In this document: one piece after another, positions 25,078-32,410 of the stretch | Layout of the letters: every line of letters begins with the position of its first letter | Position numbering within the stretch: the stretch's first letter is position 1 | Source of the DNA: Oscillospiraceae bacterium | Lineage (GTDB): Bacteria; Bacillota; Clostridia; Oscillospirales; Ruminococcaceae | DNA length: 64,000 nucleotides | Direction of reading: 5' to 3' | NCBI GenBank assembly: GCA_030153485.1 | Contig: JAGUQX010000007.1 | Coordinates: 153,961-217,960 of the forward strand | The notes under the pieces: generated by a model | Seen by the model: the letters and a program-made list of their open reading frames with translations, nothing else | What the model was told of the DNA's origin: nothing | The model's database searches: none | Program-made: the position numbers and the translations under genes

Positions 25078-25350
25078 ATGTCACATATTGCAAGTAATCA
25101 CCAAAAAAATCAAGATTTAATTTCTAAAACAAAAATAACTTTAAATACAGTAGATAAATATTCTAACTCAAATATAGATAATAAAACTACTATTTCAGGA
25201 AATAAACAAATACATTCATTATCTACTAATCAAAAAAATATTATTAATAACTTTTCTAAATTTTTAGAAAGGGATCTTAATAATATTTTAAATATTTCAC
25301 ATAATTTTAAAAAACTAGATGAAACAATAGGAAAAGATATCTTAAAATAA
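25078..25350 (+). CDS. Small helical LXG-partner protein (DUF3130/Lap1-like)
   Basis: A 90-residue protein that opens the LXG effector operon. Size, helical character and position fit the WXG100-like targeting partner (DUF3130, Lap1) described for LXG toxins. Its C-terminal segment HNFKKLDETIGKDI contains F-x3-D (F-K-K-L-D), which replaces the usual Y-x3-D/E export signal in that family. Direct similarity is too low for certainty. RBS AAGGAGA; ends 5 bases before the next gene's start region. Confidence 0.7.
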   Translation: MSHIASNHQKNQDLISKTKITLNTVDKYSNSNIDNKTTISGNKQIHSLSTNQKNIINNFSKFLERDLNNILNISHNFKKLDETIGKDILK

Positions 25351-25364
25351 AAGGAATGTTTAAT

Positions 25365-25691
25365 ATGAAAAATGAAATAGATTATGAAATAAAAAATATA
25401 TCAGACGAACTTTCTGATATAGAAGTAGAAAATCGTAGAGTTAAAAATACACTTAACCAAATAGATGAAATATCATATGAAAAAGATATGCTTTTTAATA
25501 ATTTAAAGGATACTTGGAAAAATGGAGAAATGTTTTATATGATAGATGATACTGAGGATGAGATTAAAAAAACTCAATGTAAAATAATAGATCAATTAGA
25601 AGATAATATTCATAACCTAACACAAAGACAAATATTTTTAGAATCAAAACAAGAAGAATTAAAACATAAAAGGAATAAAATATATGATTAA
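25365..25691 (+). CDS. Coiled-coil LXG-partner protein (DUF5082/Lap2-like)
   Basis: About 108 residues, almost entirely charged helix with heptad-like spacing (EIDYEIKNISDELSDIEVEN, EEELKHKRNKIYD at the end). It is the second gene of the effector operon, where DUF5082/Lap2 proteins normally sit and bind the LXG domain. The ATG at 25365 (MKNEID) is preferred because AAAGGAATG lies upstream; an ATG at 25356 overlaps that site. It overlaps the LXG gene by 8 bases, so translation is coupled. Confidence 0.7.
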   Translation: MKNEIDYEIKNISDELSDIEVENRRVKNTLNQIDEISYEKDMLFNNLKDTWKNGEMFYMIDDTEDEIKKTQCKIIDQLEDNIHNLTQRQIFLESKQEELKHKRNKIYD

Positions 25692-27087
25692 CATGTTTTT
25701 AAATACATCAAAAGAACAATCGACAGCTTTGAAAAATGTATGTGAAAAAAATATTAATTCCATGGAAAATATAAAGAAAAATATTTCTGATTTTATAGAT
25801 GAAGATAGCTTAAAAGGAAAGTCTTATGATTCTGCTAAAAATTATCTTAGAGTTGTTTATAAACCATTGATAACTGGAATTATATTATTTTCAAAATCTA
25901 TGATAAAATCTCATAAAAAATTTATAAGTGCATATACATCAACTGTGGATTCTAACAGCCTAAAATCACAAGACTTGGAAAAACAAATTAGAGATATAAA
26001 AAAATTAATAGACAAATTAGAAATAGTAAAAAAATCTGATCCAACTACAAGAGCATATACAGAACAAACTATTAAGATATATGAATCTCAGATGCAAAAA
26101 ATCAAAGAAAAATTAGAAAAATTACTAAATTTTGATAGATTTTCAGTATCCCTTTTTTTTGAATCTGAAAGCCTATTAAGTAATATTCAAAAAGGTATAT
26201 CCCAAATATCAAACGGAAATTCATGGAATACAAAAACTAATTCTTTTACACTAGACAAGACCAATCTAGATTGGGCAGATAATATAAATGAATTACAAAG
26301 TCAAAAAAATTTAGATAATATATTAAACAAAATTCCTAATTTAGATATAGAAGATCTAAAAATGCTATCTGAATATATTGATAATCATCCCGCTAAAGAC
26401 ATCCCTGAAAAAATAATAGCTTATATAAAAAGTCAGATAAATAATCTAACTTTAGGTAACGGGTATTTAAATAAATTTGGAGAATTAATTAAAAAGTGTA
26501 GTGGAAATTTAATTGCTAACACAGGATTATCAGGACCTGCTGGACCAAACTCATTCGTAATGATAGGGCCACAAACTAAAAACATGGCAGATAACATATT
26601 TTCTTTTGGAGATAAGAGAACAAAATTCTCAACAAAATTTGGATATGGTCTTTCATTCGCAAGTGGTGGAATCGCAGCTTATGAGGGTTGGAAATATAAT
26701 GATAAAACTGTTGGTCAATCTATCTCCTACGGTGCAGCAACTACTGGAGTTTCAATTGCAGGTGGTGCGTTCGGGGTTAGTGCTGTATCCGCTGCTATAG
26801 GATTGGTTTTCGGGACTACTCCTGTTGGATGGGCTGCAGCAGCTGCAACAGCTGCATCAATTGCGGGGGTAGCTGTTGCAGTTGGTATTGGTATCCGTAT
26901 ATCATCTGGCTTTGAGGCTCTATATGAGAATAATTTTTTGGGTTTACAGGATGGATTAGACTGGGTTGGAACTAAATTAGATTCAGAAATTAATAAAAAA
27001 GTTAATACTATAAAAAATGATTTTAAGTTTGCTGGTAAAATAATTGGTCAAGGAGTTAATTTTATAACTAAAAAAATAAAAATTTAA
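25684..27087 (+). CDS. LXG-domain type VII effector with glycine-rich membrane-active-like C-terminus
   Basis: A 467-residue LXG protein. The N-terminal helical targeting domain (about 1-215) carries the L43-K-G45 motif (EDSLKGKSYDSAKNYL) and long amphipathic helices. A linker of about 100 residues follows. Residues about 319-410 are glycine- and alanine-rich and hydrophobic with repeated G-x3-G spacing (SFASGGIAAYEGW, GGAFGVSAVSAAIGLVFG, VGWAAAAATAASIAGVAVAV). This looks like the glycine-zipper, membrane-depolarising class of effector (TelE/TspA type). No nuclease or NADase motif is seen. The following membrane protein is the candidate immunity factor. Confidence 0.85.
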   Translation: MINMFLNTSKEQSTALKNVCEKNINSMENIKKNISDFIDEDSLKGKSYDSAKNYLRVVYKPLITGIILFSKSMIKSHKKFISAYTSTVDSNSLKSQDLEKQIRDIKKLIDKLEIVKKSDPTTRAYTEQTIKIYESQMQKIKEKLEKLLNFDRFSVSLFFESESLLSNIQKGISQISNGNSWNTKTNSFTLDKTNLDWADNINELQSQKNLDNILNKIPNLDIEDLKMLSEYIDNHPAKDIPEKIIAYIKSQINNLTLGNGYLNKFGELIKKCSGNLIANTGLSGPAGPNSFVMIGPQTKNMADNIFSFGDKRTKFSTKFGYGLSFASGGIAAYEGWKYNDKTVGQSISYGAATTGVSIAGGAFGVSAVSAAIGLVFGTTPVGWAAAAATAASIAGVAVAVGIGIRISSGFEALYENNFLGLQDGLDWVGTKLDSEINKKVNTIKNDFKFAGKIIGQGVNFITKKIKI

Positions 27088-27114
27088 TTTTAAATAGATT
27101 AAGGAGGATATATA

Positions 27115-27777
27115 ATGAAAATTTGCACCGTCGAAAGATCATTTAAAAATACTAGATATAGGATACTTTTTTCTGATGATAACTATTATCTTTTAGATAT
27201 GAATCAATCATATTGGTCTATATTTTTTCCATTTTTATTTTGGTTTTTTCCAAATAAAGTCTATAAAATTTCATCAGAAATAGCAGAGAGTTTAAGAGTT
27301 CCAACAAAGTTATTAGAAGGGATAGATAAAAAATATAAGCTAATAACAGTCTTATCCTTTATTTTAATGGGAATCTTCCCTATTATAGGTAGATGGATGA
27401 GTGATAATATTATCGACTTTTTTAATATTAACAGTCCTACTAACATTAATATATTTATTTTAGTGTTAATATTTATATTTTGTATTACATTAAATTTATA
27501 TTTAAATAATTTATTAAAGAAAAAAATAAATTTAAACTATGATAAACTTGATTTTTATACAATATATTTAAAACCTATATCTTGTAAAAATGAGGTTAAG
27601 ACAACGCTATTACATATATTTATAATACTAATGCTAGTTATGATGTCAGGTGGATATATATTAACTGGAAATTTATTTATTCTATTCACTGCATTTATTT
27701 TATTTTATATGTTTTTATCATGGAATAAAATAAATTTAAGTAAAGATAATAAATGTTATATAAAGTCTATAAAATAA
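27115..27777 (+). CDS. Multi-pass membrane protein, DUF443-like; candidate immunity protein
   Basis: A 220-residue integral membrane protein with about five hydrophobic segments (FFPFLFWFF, ITVLSFILMGIFPIIG, FILVLIFIFCITLNLYL, IFIILMLVMMSGGYIL, LFILFTAFILFYMFL). The first 50 residues (YRILFSDDNYYLLDMNQSYW) resemble the DUF443 'tandem five-TM' family. TsaI, the protein protecting Staphylococcus aureus from the depolarising toxin TspA, belongs to that family. It directly follows the LXG gene (27-base gap, RBS AAGGAGG), the usual place for immunity genes. The role is inference from family and context. Confidence 0.75.
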   Translation: MKICTVERSFKNTRYRILFSDDNYYLLDMNQSYWSIFFPFLFWFFPNKVYKISSEIAESLRVPTKLLEGIDKKYKLITVLSFILMGIFPIIGRWMSDNIIDFFNINSPTNINIFILVLIFIFCITLNLYLNNLLKKKINLNYDKLDFYTIYLKPISCKNEVKTTLLHIFIILMLVMMSGGYILTGNLFILFTAFILFYMFLSWNKINLSKDNKCYIKSIK

Positions 27778-27802
27778 TATTATTTAAAAGGAGATATAAA
27801 TT

Positions 27803-28105
27803 ATGTTAACTCTTGGATCAATTGTTTATTTAAAAGAAGGAAGTCAGAAATTAATGATTATTAATAGAGGTGTTGTTATAGAGCAAGAAGGAAAAGAACA
27901 AATATTTGACTATTCTTCTGCTTTATATCCAAATGGCGTTACAGAAAATAATATCTATTATTTTAATGAAGAAAATATAGATAAAGTTATTTTCGAAGGA
28001 TTTAAAGATGATGACGAAGAAAGATTTCAAGAAATATTTGAAGAATGGAAAAAAAATAACAAAGATAAATTTATAAAAGGAAATATAACTCAACCAGTCG
28101 AATAA
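27803..28105 (+). CDS. DUF4176 protein of the LXG module
   Basis: A 100-residue soluble protein matching the DUF4176 pattern: LGSIVYLKEGSQKLMIINRG, FDYSSALYPNGV, IYYFNEENIDKVIFEGF and an acidic C-terminal helix EERFQEIFEEW. DUF4176 genes recur in type VII/LXG loci but have no settled function; accessory or immunity-linked roles have been proposed. RBS AAAGGAGATA. Last gene of the effector operon. Confidence 0.85.
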   Translation: MLTLGSIVYLKEGSQKLMIINRGVVIEQEGKEQIFDYSSALYPNGVTENNIYYFNEENIDKVIFEGFKDDDEERFQEIFEEWKKNNKDKFIKGNITQPVE

Positions 28106-28149
28106 AAAACATGAGATTAGATTTTAAATCTAATCTCATGTTTTTTATT
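28101..28149. terminator. Terminator of the LXG effector operon
   Basis: Arms of 24 bases (28101-28124 and 28126-28149) are perfect complements. The stem starts inside the DUF4176 stop codon and ends in a T-rich run. Confidence 0.9.
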
Positions 28150-28172
28150 CTATAATTATTTTTATTGCATTA

Positions 28173-28199
28173 AAAAAACGCCCTACAAGGACGTTTTTT
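28173..28199 (-). terminator. Terminator of initiator tRNA-Met
   Basis: 12-bp stem AAAAAACGCCCT / AGGACGTTTTTT with one G-U pair, 3-base loop and T7 on the minus strand, 7 bases beyond the tRNA 3' end. Confidence 0.8.
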
Positions 28200-28205
28200 T
28201 TAAAT

Positions 28206-28282
<77 letters not shown>

Positions 28283-28477
28283 ATATATTGTATATAATTC
28301 TTTCGACTCATTTATAATATCATATATATAACTCTTTGTCAATATAATATATTAAATAAAAAATATATTATATTCTTAAAAATATTTATACTTTTAAGTT
28401 GACATTTATAATAAAATAAATTATTATGTACTAGATATATAAATTAACATATATTGGTTATTTATATACACTTATAA

Positions 28478-28553
28478 AACTTTTGTTATACATCATTTAT
28501 TATAACTTATTTTATATTATAATTGATATATAACAAAAGTTACTTTTGGTATA
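28478..28553. promoter_or_regulatory. Repeated ACTTTTG(T/G)TATA boxes upstream of the serine-rich lipoprotein genes
   Basis: The 360-base gap 28283-28642 holds this element and a leader hairpin (TTTTATAAGAA / TTCTTATAAAA at 28568-28592). AACTTTTGTTATA (28478-28490) is repeated inverted at 28529-28541 and, with one change, directly at 28542-28553. The last two copies form the palindrome CAAAAGTTACTTTTG next to TATAAA, a likely -10. It looks like an operator for a repressor or activator of the lipoprotein genes. Confidence 0.5.
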
Positions 28554-28642
28554 AAATGCTATATTTTTATTTTATAAGAAACTTCTTATAAAATTTTAAA
28601 TATTGTTTTTCAAATTTATAAATTTATAAAGGGGTAAAAATT

Positions 28643-28852
28643 ATGAACAAAAAATCTTTATTATCTATTATAGCTGTAGTTGTTCTTTCTGTTTCTGTAC
28701 TAGCTGGATGTAATGGAGGAGATAAATCTTCTTCATCTTCATCATCTTCTTCTTCTTCATCTTCTTCATCTTCTTCAACACCATCATCTTCTTCATCTTC
28801 TTCATCTTCTTCTTCATCTTCAGCACCATCATCATCTTCTTCAAGCAAGTAA
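28643..28852 (+). CDS. Polyserine lipoprotein, copy 1
   Basis: A 69-residue lipoprotein: lysine-rich start MNKKSLL, hydrophobic segment and lipobox L20-A-G-C23. The mature part is CNGGDK, then 17 Ser, Thr-Pro, 13 Ser, Ala-Pro, 6 Ser and Lys. No folded domain is left, so it appears to be a lipid-anchored flexible Ser/Pro chain on the outer face of the membrane. Function unknown; possible spacer or O-glycosylation carrier (inference). A nearly identical copy follows 38 bases later. RBS AAAGGGG. Confidence 0.8.
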   Translation: MNKKSLLSIIAVVVLSVSVLAGCNGGDKSSSSSSSSSSSSSSSSSTPSSSSSSSSSSSSSAPSSSSSSK

Positions 28853-28890
28853 TTATTATTTAATAAATTAATATAAAGGGAGTTATTTAA

Positions 28891-29100
28891 ATGAACAAAA
28901 AATCTTTATTAGCTATCATAACTGTAGCTGTTCTTTCTATTTCTGTACTAGCTGGATGTAATGGAGGAGATAAATCTTCATCTTCATCATCATCTTCTTC
29001 TTCTTCTTCTTCTTCTTCTTCTTCAACACCATCATCTTCATCTTCATCATCTTCTTCTTCTTCTTCAGCACCATCATCATCATCTTCTTCAAGCAAGTAA
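28891..29100 (+). CDS. Polyserine lipoprotein, copy 2
   Basis: Tandem duplicate of the preceding gene, also exactly 69 residues, with lipobox LAGC. The mature chain is CNGGDK, 17 Ser, Thr-Pro, 12 Ser, Ala-Pro, 7 Ser, Lys. The Ser tract lengths differ from copy 1 (12+7 against 13+6) while total length is the same, and the TCT/TCA codon order differs, so the tracts were rearranged after duplication. RBS AAAGGGAG. The antisense strand is open and acidic only because of the repeat. Confidence 0.8.
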   Translation: MNKKSLLAIITVAVLSISVLAGCNGGDKSSSSSSSSSSSSSSSSSTPSSSSSSSSSSSSAPSSSSSSSK

Positions 29101-29129
29101 TTACTATATTTTATTGAAAGAAGTTTAAA

Positions 29130-29708
29130 ATGAATAAAAAAATATTATTTTTAATAATTTGTATCGCATTGACACTATCTATTACTTTAGTTGGATGTTC
29201 TTCTGATAATAACAGTAGTTCTGGTTCATCTAGTAGTAGTAGTAGTGTATCATCTAATTCAAATATAACTAAAATAGATGAAGCTTTGTCTAAAGTTAAA
29301 TCTGTTTATCCTTCTGATTTATTCCCCACTATGGAGATAGATAAAGAAGTTTTAGTTAACAAATATAGTATACATAAAGATGATATAAAAAGCTATAAAG
29401 CTTTTGGACCTATGATGTCCGCACATGTGGATACTTTTATCGCTATAGAATCCACTGATGGAAAAGCTTCCGAAGTGGAAAGCACTCTAAAAAAATATAA
29501 AAATGAATTTGAGAAAGATATGCACTATCCTAGTAATTTAGATAAGGTAAAGGCTTCTCAAGTTCTTAAACATGGAAATGATGTTTATTATATTATTTTA
29601 GGAGATATGTCTACAGCTAGCGATTCTGATACAGAAGATCAATTAATTGAACTTGCTAAAAGTGAAGTTAAAAAAGCTGTAGATGCTATAAATTCTTTAT
29701 ATAAATAA
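29130..29708 (+). CDS. DUF4358-family lipoprotein
   Basis: A 192-residue lipoprotein with signal peptide and lipobox LVGC (Cys23), a Ser/Gly-rich spacer (about 24-45) and a folded domain of about 145 residues resembling DUF4358 (KVKSVYPSDLFPTMEIDKEV, YKAFGPMMSAHVDTFIAIES). The family is found in Clostridia and its function is unknown. It is the third lipoprotein in a row with a Ser-rich spacer; the first two keep only the spacer. RBS is GAAAGAAG, ending at the hairpin at 29739-29788. Confidence 0.8.
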   Translation: MNKKILFLIICIALTLSITLVGCSSDNNSSSGSSSSSSSVSSNSNITKIDEALSKVKSVYPSDLFPTMEIDKEVLVNKYSIHKDDIKSYKAFGPMMSAHVDTFIAIESTDGKASEVESTLKKYKNEFEKDMHYPSNLDKVKASQVLKHGNDVYYIILGDMSTASDSDTEDQLIELAKSEVKKAVDAINSLYK

Positions 29709-29738
29709 TTTATAATTATATCATTTTTAATAAAATAT

Positions 29739-29788
29739 AAATAATAAAAACAGTATGGATTTTATATCTAATGCTGTTTTTATTATTT
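29739..29788. terminator. Terminator after the DUF4358 lipoprotein
   Basis: Perfect 15-bp stem (AAATAATAAAAACAG and its complement) with a 20-base loop and a T-rich 3' arm. The MBOAT ribosome binding site begins 2 bases later, so the hairpin may attenuate rather than fully stop transcription into the acetylation genes. Confidence 0.7.
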
Positions 29789-29803
29789 AAGGAGTTAAAT
29801 ATA

Positions 29804-31216
29804 TTGGTTTTTAGTAGTGTTTTTTTTCTTTTTTTCTTTTTTCCGTGTATACTTATAATCTATTTTTTAACCAAAGATAAATATAAAAATTTTATCCTAT
29901 TTTTAATTTCATTATTTTTTTATGCTTGGGGAGAGCCTATTTATGTTTCTATAATGATTATATCTACTTTAGTAGATTATTTTCATGGAAAATGGATACA
30001 TATAAATCAAAAAAAACAAAATTATAAAATGGCAAAATATATATTATCATCATCTATATTTATAAATTTATCATTATTAATATTTTTTAAATATTCTTCC
30101 TTTATTTTAACAAATATTAACAATATATTTTCTTTATCTATTCCTGTATTATCACTCTCATTGCCTATAGGCATCTCATTTTATACATTTCAAACTATGT
30201 CTTATACAATAGACATATATAAAAACACTGCTAAATATCAAAATAATATAATAAATTTTGGCACATATATTTCATTTTTTCCACAATTAATTGCAGGACC
30301 TATTGTAAAGTACAAAGATATAAATAAACAAATTTTAAAAAGAAAACATAATTTAAAAAATTTTGGAATAGGTATTTCTAGATTTTTAATTGGGTTAGCT
30401 AAAAAAGTTATTCTAGCTAATAATATAGGAATATTAGCTGAAGAAATTTTTTCTACAAATATATCAGATATATCTTTTTTAACATCCTGGCTTGGACCTA
30501 TATCATTTGGATTCCAGATATATTTTGATTTTTCAGGATATTCTGATATGGCAATTGGTATATCTAAAATATTGGGATTTGATTTATTAGAAAATTTTAA
30601 TTATCCTTATATATCAAAATCTATTACAGAATTTTGGAGAAGATGGCATATATCTTTAAGCAGCTGGTTTAAAGAGTATGTTTATATACCTTTAGGAGGT
30701 AATAGATCTGGAATCAAAAAACAAATAGTTAATATTTTAATAGTATGGCTTGCCACAGGAATATGGCATGGAGCAAGCTGGAATTTTATCATATGGGGTA
30801 TATATTTTGCTATAATATTAATATTTGAAAAATTATTTATATTAAAAATATTTAATAATATAAATAATTTTTTTAAATATATATATACTATAATTTTAAT
30901 AGTTATCAGTTGGTCTATCTTTTATATTGAAAATATATATGATTTGTTTATATATATTAATCGAATGTTTAGTATTAAAAATTTTATCGATATTCAGTTT
31001 ATATATAGCGTATATTCAAATATTGTATTATTTATTATATTAATAATATCTTCAACCCCATATCCAAAATATTTGTATAATAAATTATTGTATAAATATT
31101 CTAATAATATAATTTTTATTTTAATTTCAAATATATATCTTATTGCAATATTTATATTATCTATAGCATTTCTAGTAGATTCTTCATTTAATCCATTTTT
31201 ATATTTTAGATTTTGA
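29804..31216 (+). CDS. MBOAT O-acyltransferase (AlgI/PatA-like)
   Basis: Polytopic membrane O-acyltransferase that carries acetyl groups across the membrane for polymer O-acetylation. About 470 residues with family marks: YAWGEPIYV, PIGISFYTFQTMSY, FFPQLIAGPI, FDFSGYSDMAIGI, FWRRWHISLSSWF and the catalytic His in GIWHGASW. I chose TTG at 29804 (M-V-F-S-S-V-F-F, the usual start) because AAGGAG lies 9 bases upstream; an ATG at 29771 would sit inside the terminator stem. Followed by its DHHW partner after 9 bases. Confidence 0.92.
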   Translation: MVFSSVFFLFFFFPCILIIYFLTKDKYKNFILFLISLFFYAWGEPIYVSIMIISTLVDYFHGKWIHINQKKQNYKMAKYILSSSIFINLSLLIFFKYSSFILTNINNIFSLSIPVLSLSLPIGISFYTFQTMSYTIDIYKNTAKYQNNIINFGTYISFFPQLIAGPIVKYKDINKQILKRKHNLKNFGIGISRFLIGLAKKVILANNIGILAEEIFSTNISDISFLTSWLGPISFGFQIYFDFSGYSDMAIGISKILGFDLLENFNYPYISKSITEFWRRWHISLSSWFKEYVYIPLGGNRSGIKKQIVNILIVWLATGIWHGASWNFIIWGIYFAIILIFEKLFILKIFNNINNFFKYIYTIILIVISWSIFYIENIYDLFIYINRMFSIKNFIDIQFIYSVYSNIVLFIILIISSTPYPKYLYNKLLYKYSNNIIFILISNIYLIAIFILSIAFLVDSSFNPFLYFRF

Positions 31217-31225
31217 GGATTGTTT

Positions 31226-32368
31226 ATGAACTATAAAATAACCGCATCTATATTTATAATACTATTTTCTAGTATATTTTTATTAAATATTTTTAAAAAA
31301 CCAATTGTTTTTTCGAAAATTGAAAATAGATATCTAAAAGAGTTCCCTATATTTAATAGCAAAGATTTTTTTTTAGGAGAATTTAATAAAGATATTGAAG
31401 AATACTATTCAGATCAATTTATTTTTAGAGATAATTGGATAACTATCAAAAGTTTTTCTGAATATATTATAGGTAAAAAAAATATAGATAATATATTTAT
31501 AGGTAAAGATGATTATATATTTGAGAGGCATCTTCCAAAAGATATTGAAACAAATAATTTAGAAAAAAATTTGGATAGTATAAAGCTTTTTTTAAAAAAT
31601 ATTAATTTATTAAATATTTCCACTTCATTTATTATTGTTCCATCTTCTAGTCATGTTTTATCAGAATATATGCCTAGATTAGCATATAAATATAACGAAA
31701 ATAATATAATAGATTATCTAGATTTAATTATATCTAGATATGATAATATTAACTTTATACCTATTTTAGAAGATTTAAAAAATAATAGTGATAAATATAT
31801 ATATTATAAAACAGATCATCATTGGACAACTAAAGGTGCTTATATTGCTTATAAAGCCTGGGCAAAAGAAAATAATATAAACCCCTTATTAGAATCAGAT
31901 TTTATAATAAAAACTGTATCAGATAACTTTTTTGGAACAACACATGCAAATATAAATCTACCTTTTATAAAGCCAGATAAAATAAATTTATATTATATAA
32001 AAAAAGATATGAATTATAATATTATATATAATCAAAATGATTCTACAAAAACTTCTAATTTATACAATAAAGAATTTTTAGATAAAAAAGATAAATATTC
32101 TATTTTTTTAAATGGAAATAATGGAATAATAAATATAAATACTAATAATAAAAATAATAAAAATTTAATTATAATAAAAGATTCATTCGCAAATTCATTT
32201 TCACCTTTTATTATAAATCATTTTGAAAATATACATATAATTGATTTACGGTTTTTTAACAGCTCTATAATGGATTATATTAAAAAAAATAAAATTACAG
32301 ATATATTATTTTTATACAGTATATATAATATATCGACAGATAAAGACATTTTTAAAATATCTAGATAA
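31226..32368 (+). CDS. DHHW/AlgX-like SGNH-type protein, O-acetylation partner
   Basis: A 380-residue protein with an N-terminal membrane anchor and an extracytoplasmic SGNH-hydrolase-like domain. It contains YYKTDHHWTTKGAY, the D-H-H-W catalytic signature, and a late IIKDSFANSF that supplies the nucleophile Ser. Such proteins take acetyl from the MBOAT partner and place it on an exopolysaccharide or wall polymer. ATG at 31226 has TTGAGGATTG upstream. The polymer is unknown; two glycosyltransferases 3-5 kb away are possible context. Confidence 0.88.
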   Translation: MNYKITASIFIILFSSIFLLNIFKKPIVFSKIENRYLKEFPIFNSKDFFLGEFNKDIEEYYSDQFIFRDNWITIKSFSEYIIGKKNIDNIFIGKDDYIFERHLPKDIETNNLEKNLDSIKLFLKNINLLNISTSFIIVPSSSHVLSEYMPRLAYKYNENNIIDYLDLIISRYDNINFIPILEDLKNNSDKYIYYKTDHHWTTKGAYIAYKAWAKENNINPLLESDFIIKTVSDNFFGTTHANINLPFIKPDKINLYYIKKDMNYNIIYNQNDSTKTSNLYNKEFLDKKDKYSIFLNGNNGIININTNNKNNKNLIIIKDSFANSFSPFIINHFENIHIIDLRFFNSSIMDYIKKNKITDILFLYSIYNISTDKDIFKISR

Positions 32369-32410
32369 AAATAAAAAGATAGAAATAATTTTCTATCTTT
32401 TTATTTTTAT
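32365..32410. terminator. Bidirectional terminator between the DHHW gene and the aminotransferase
   Basis: Perfect 21-bp stem (32365-32385 / 32390-32410) with a 4-base loop. It fills the whole gap between the two converging stop codons and overlaps the DHHW stop. Confidence 0.9.

Noticed and set aside
28624-29096. Long acidic open frames (Asp/Glu-rich) on the minus strand opposite the serine-rich lipoprotein genes
   Set aside because: They are the complement of TCT/TCA repeats (AGA/TGA-shifted to GAA/GAT/GAG), have no ribosome binding site and mirror real genes with lipoboxes.
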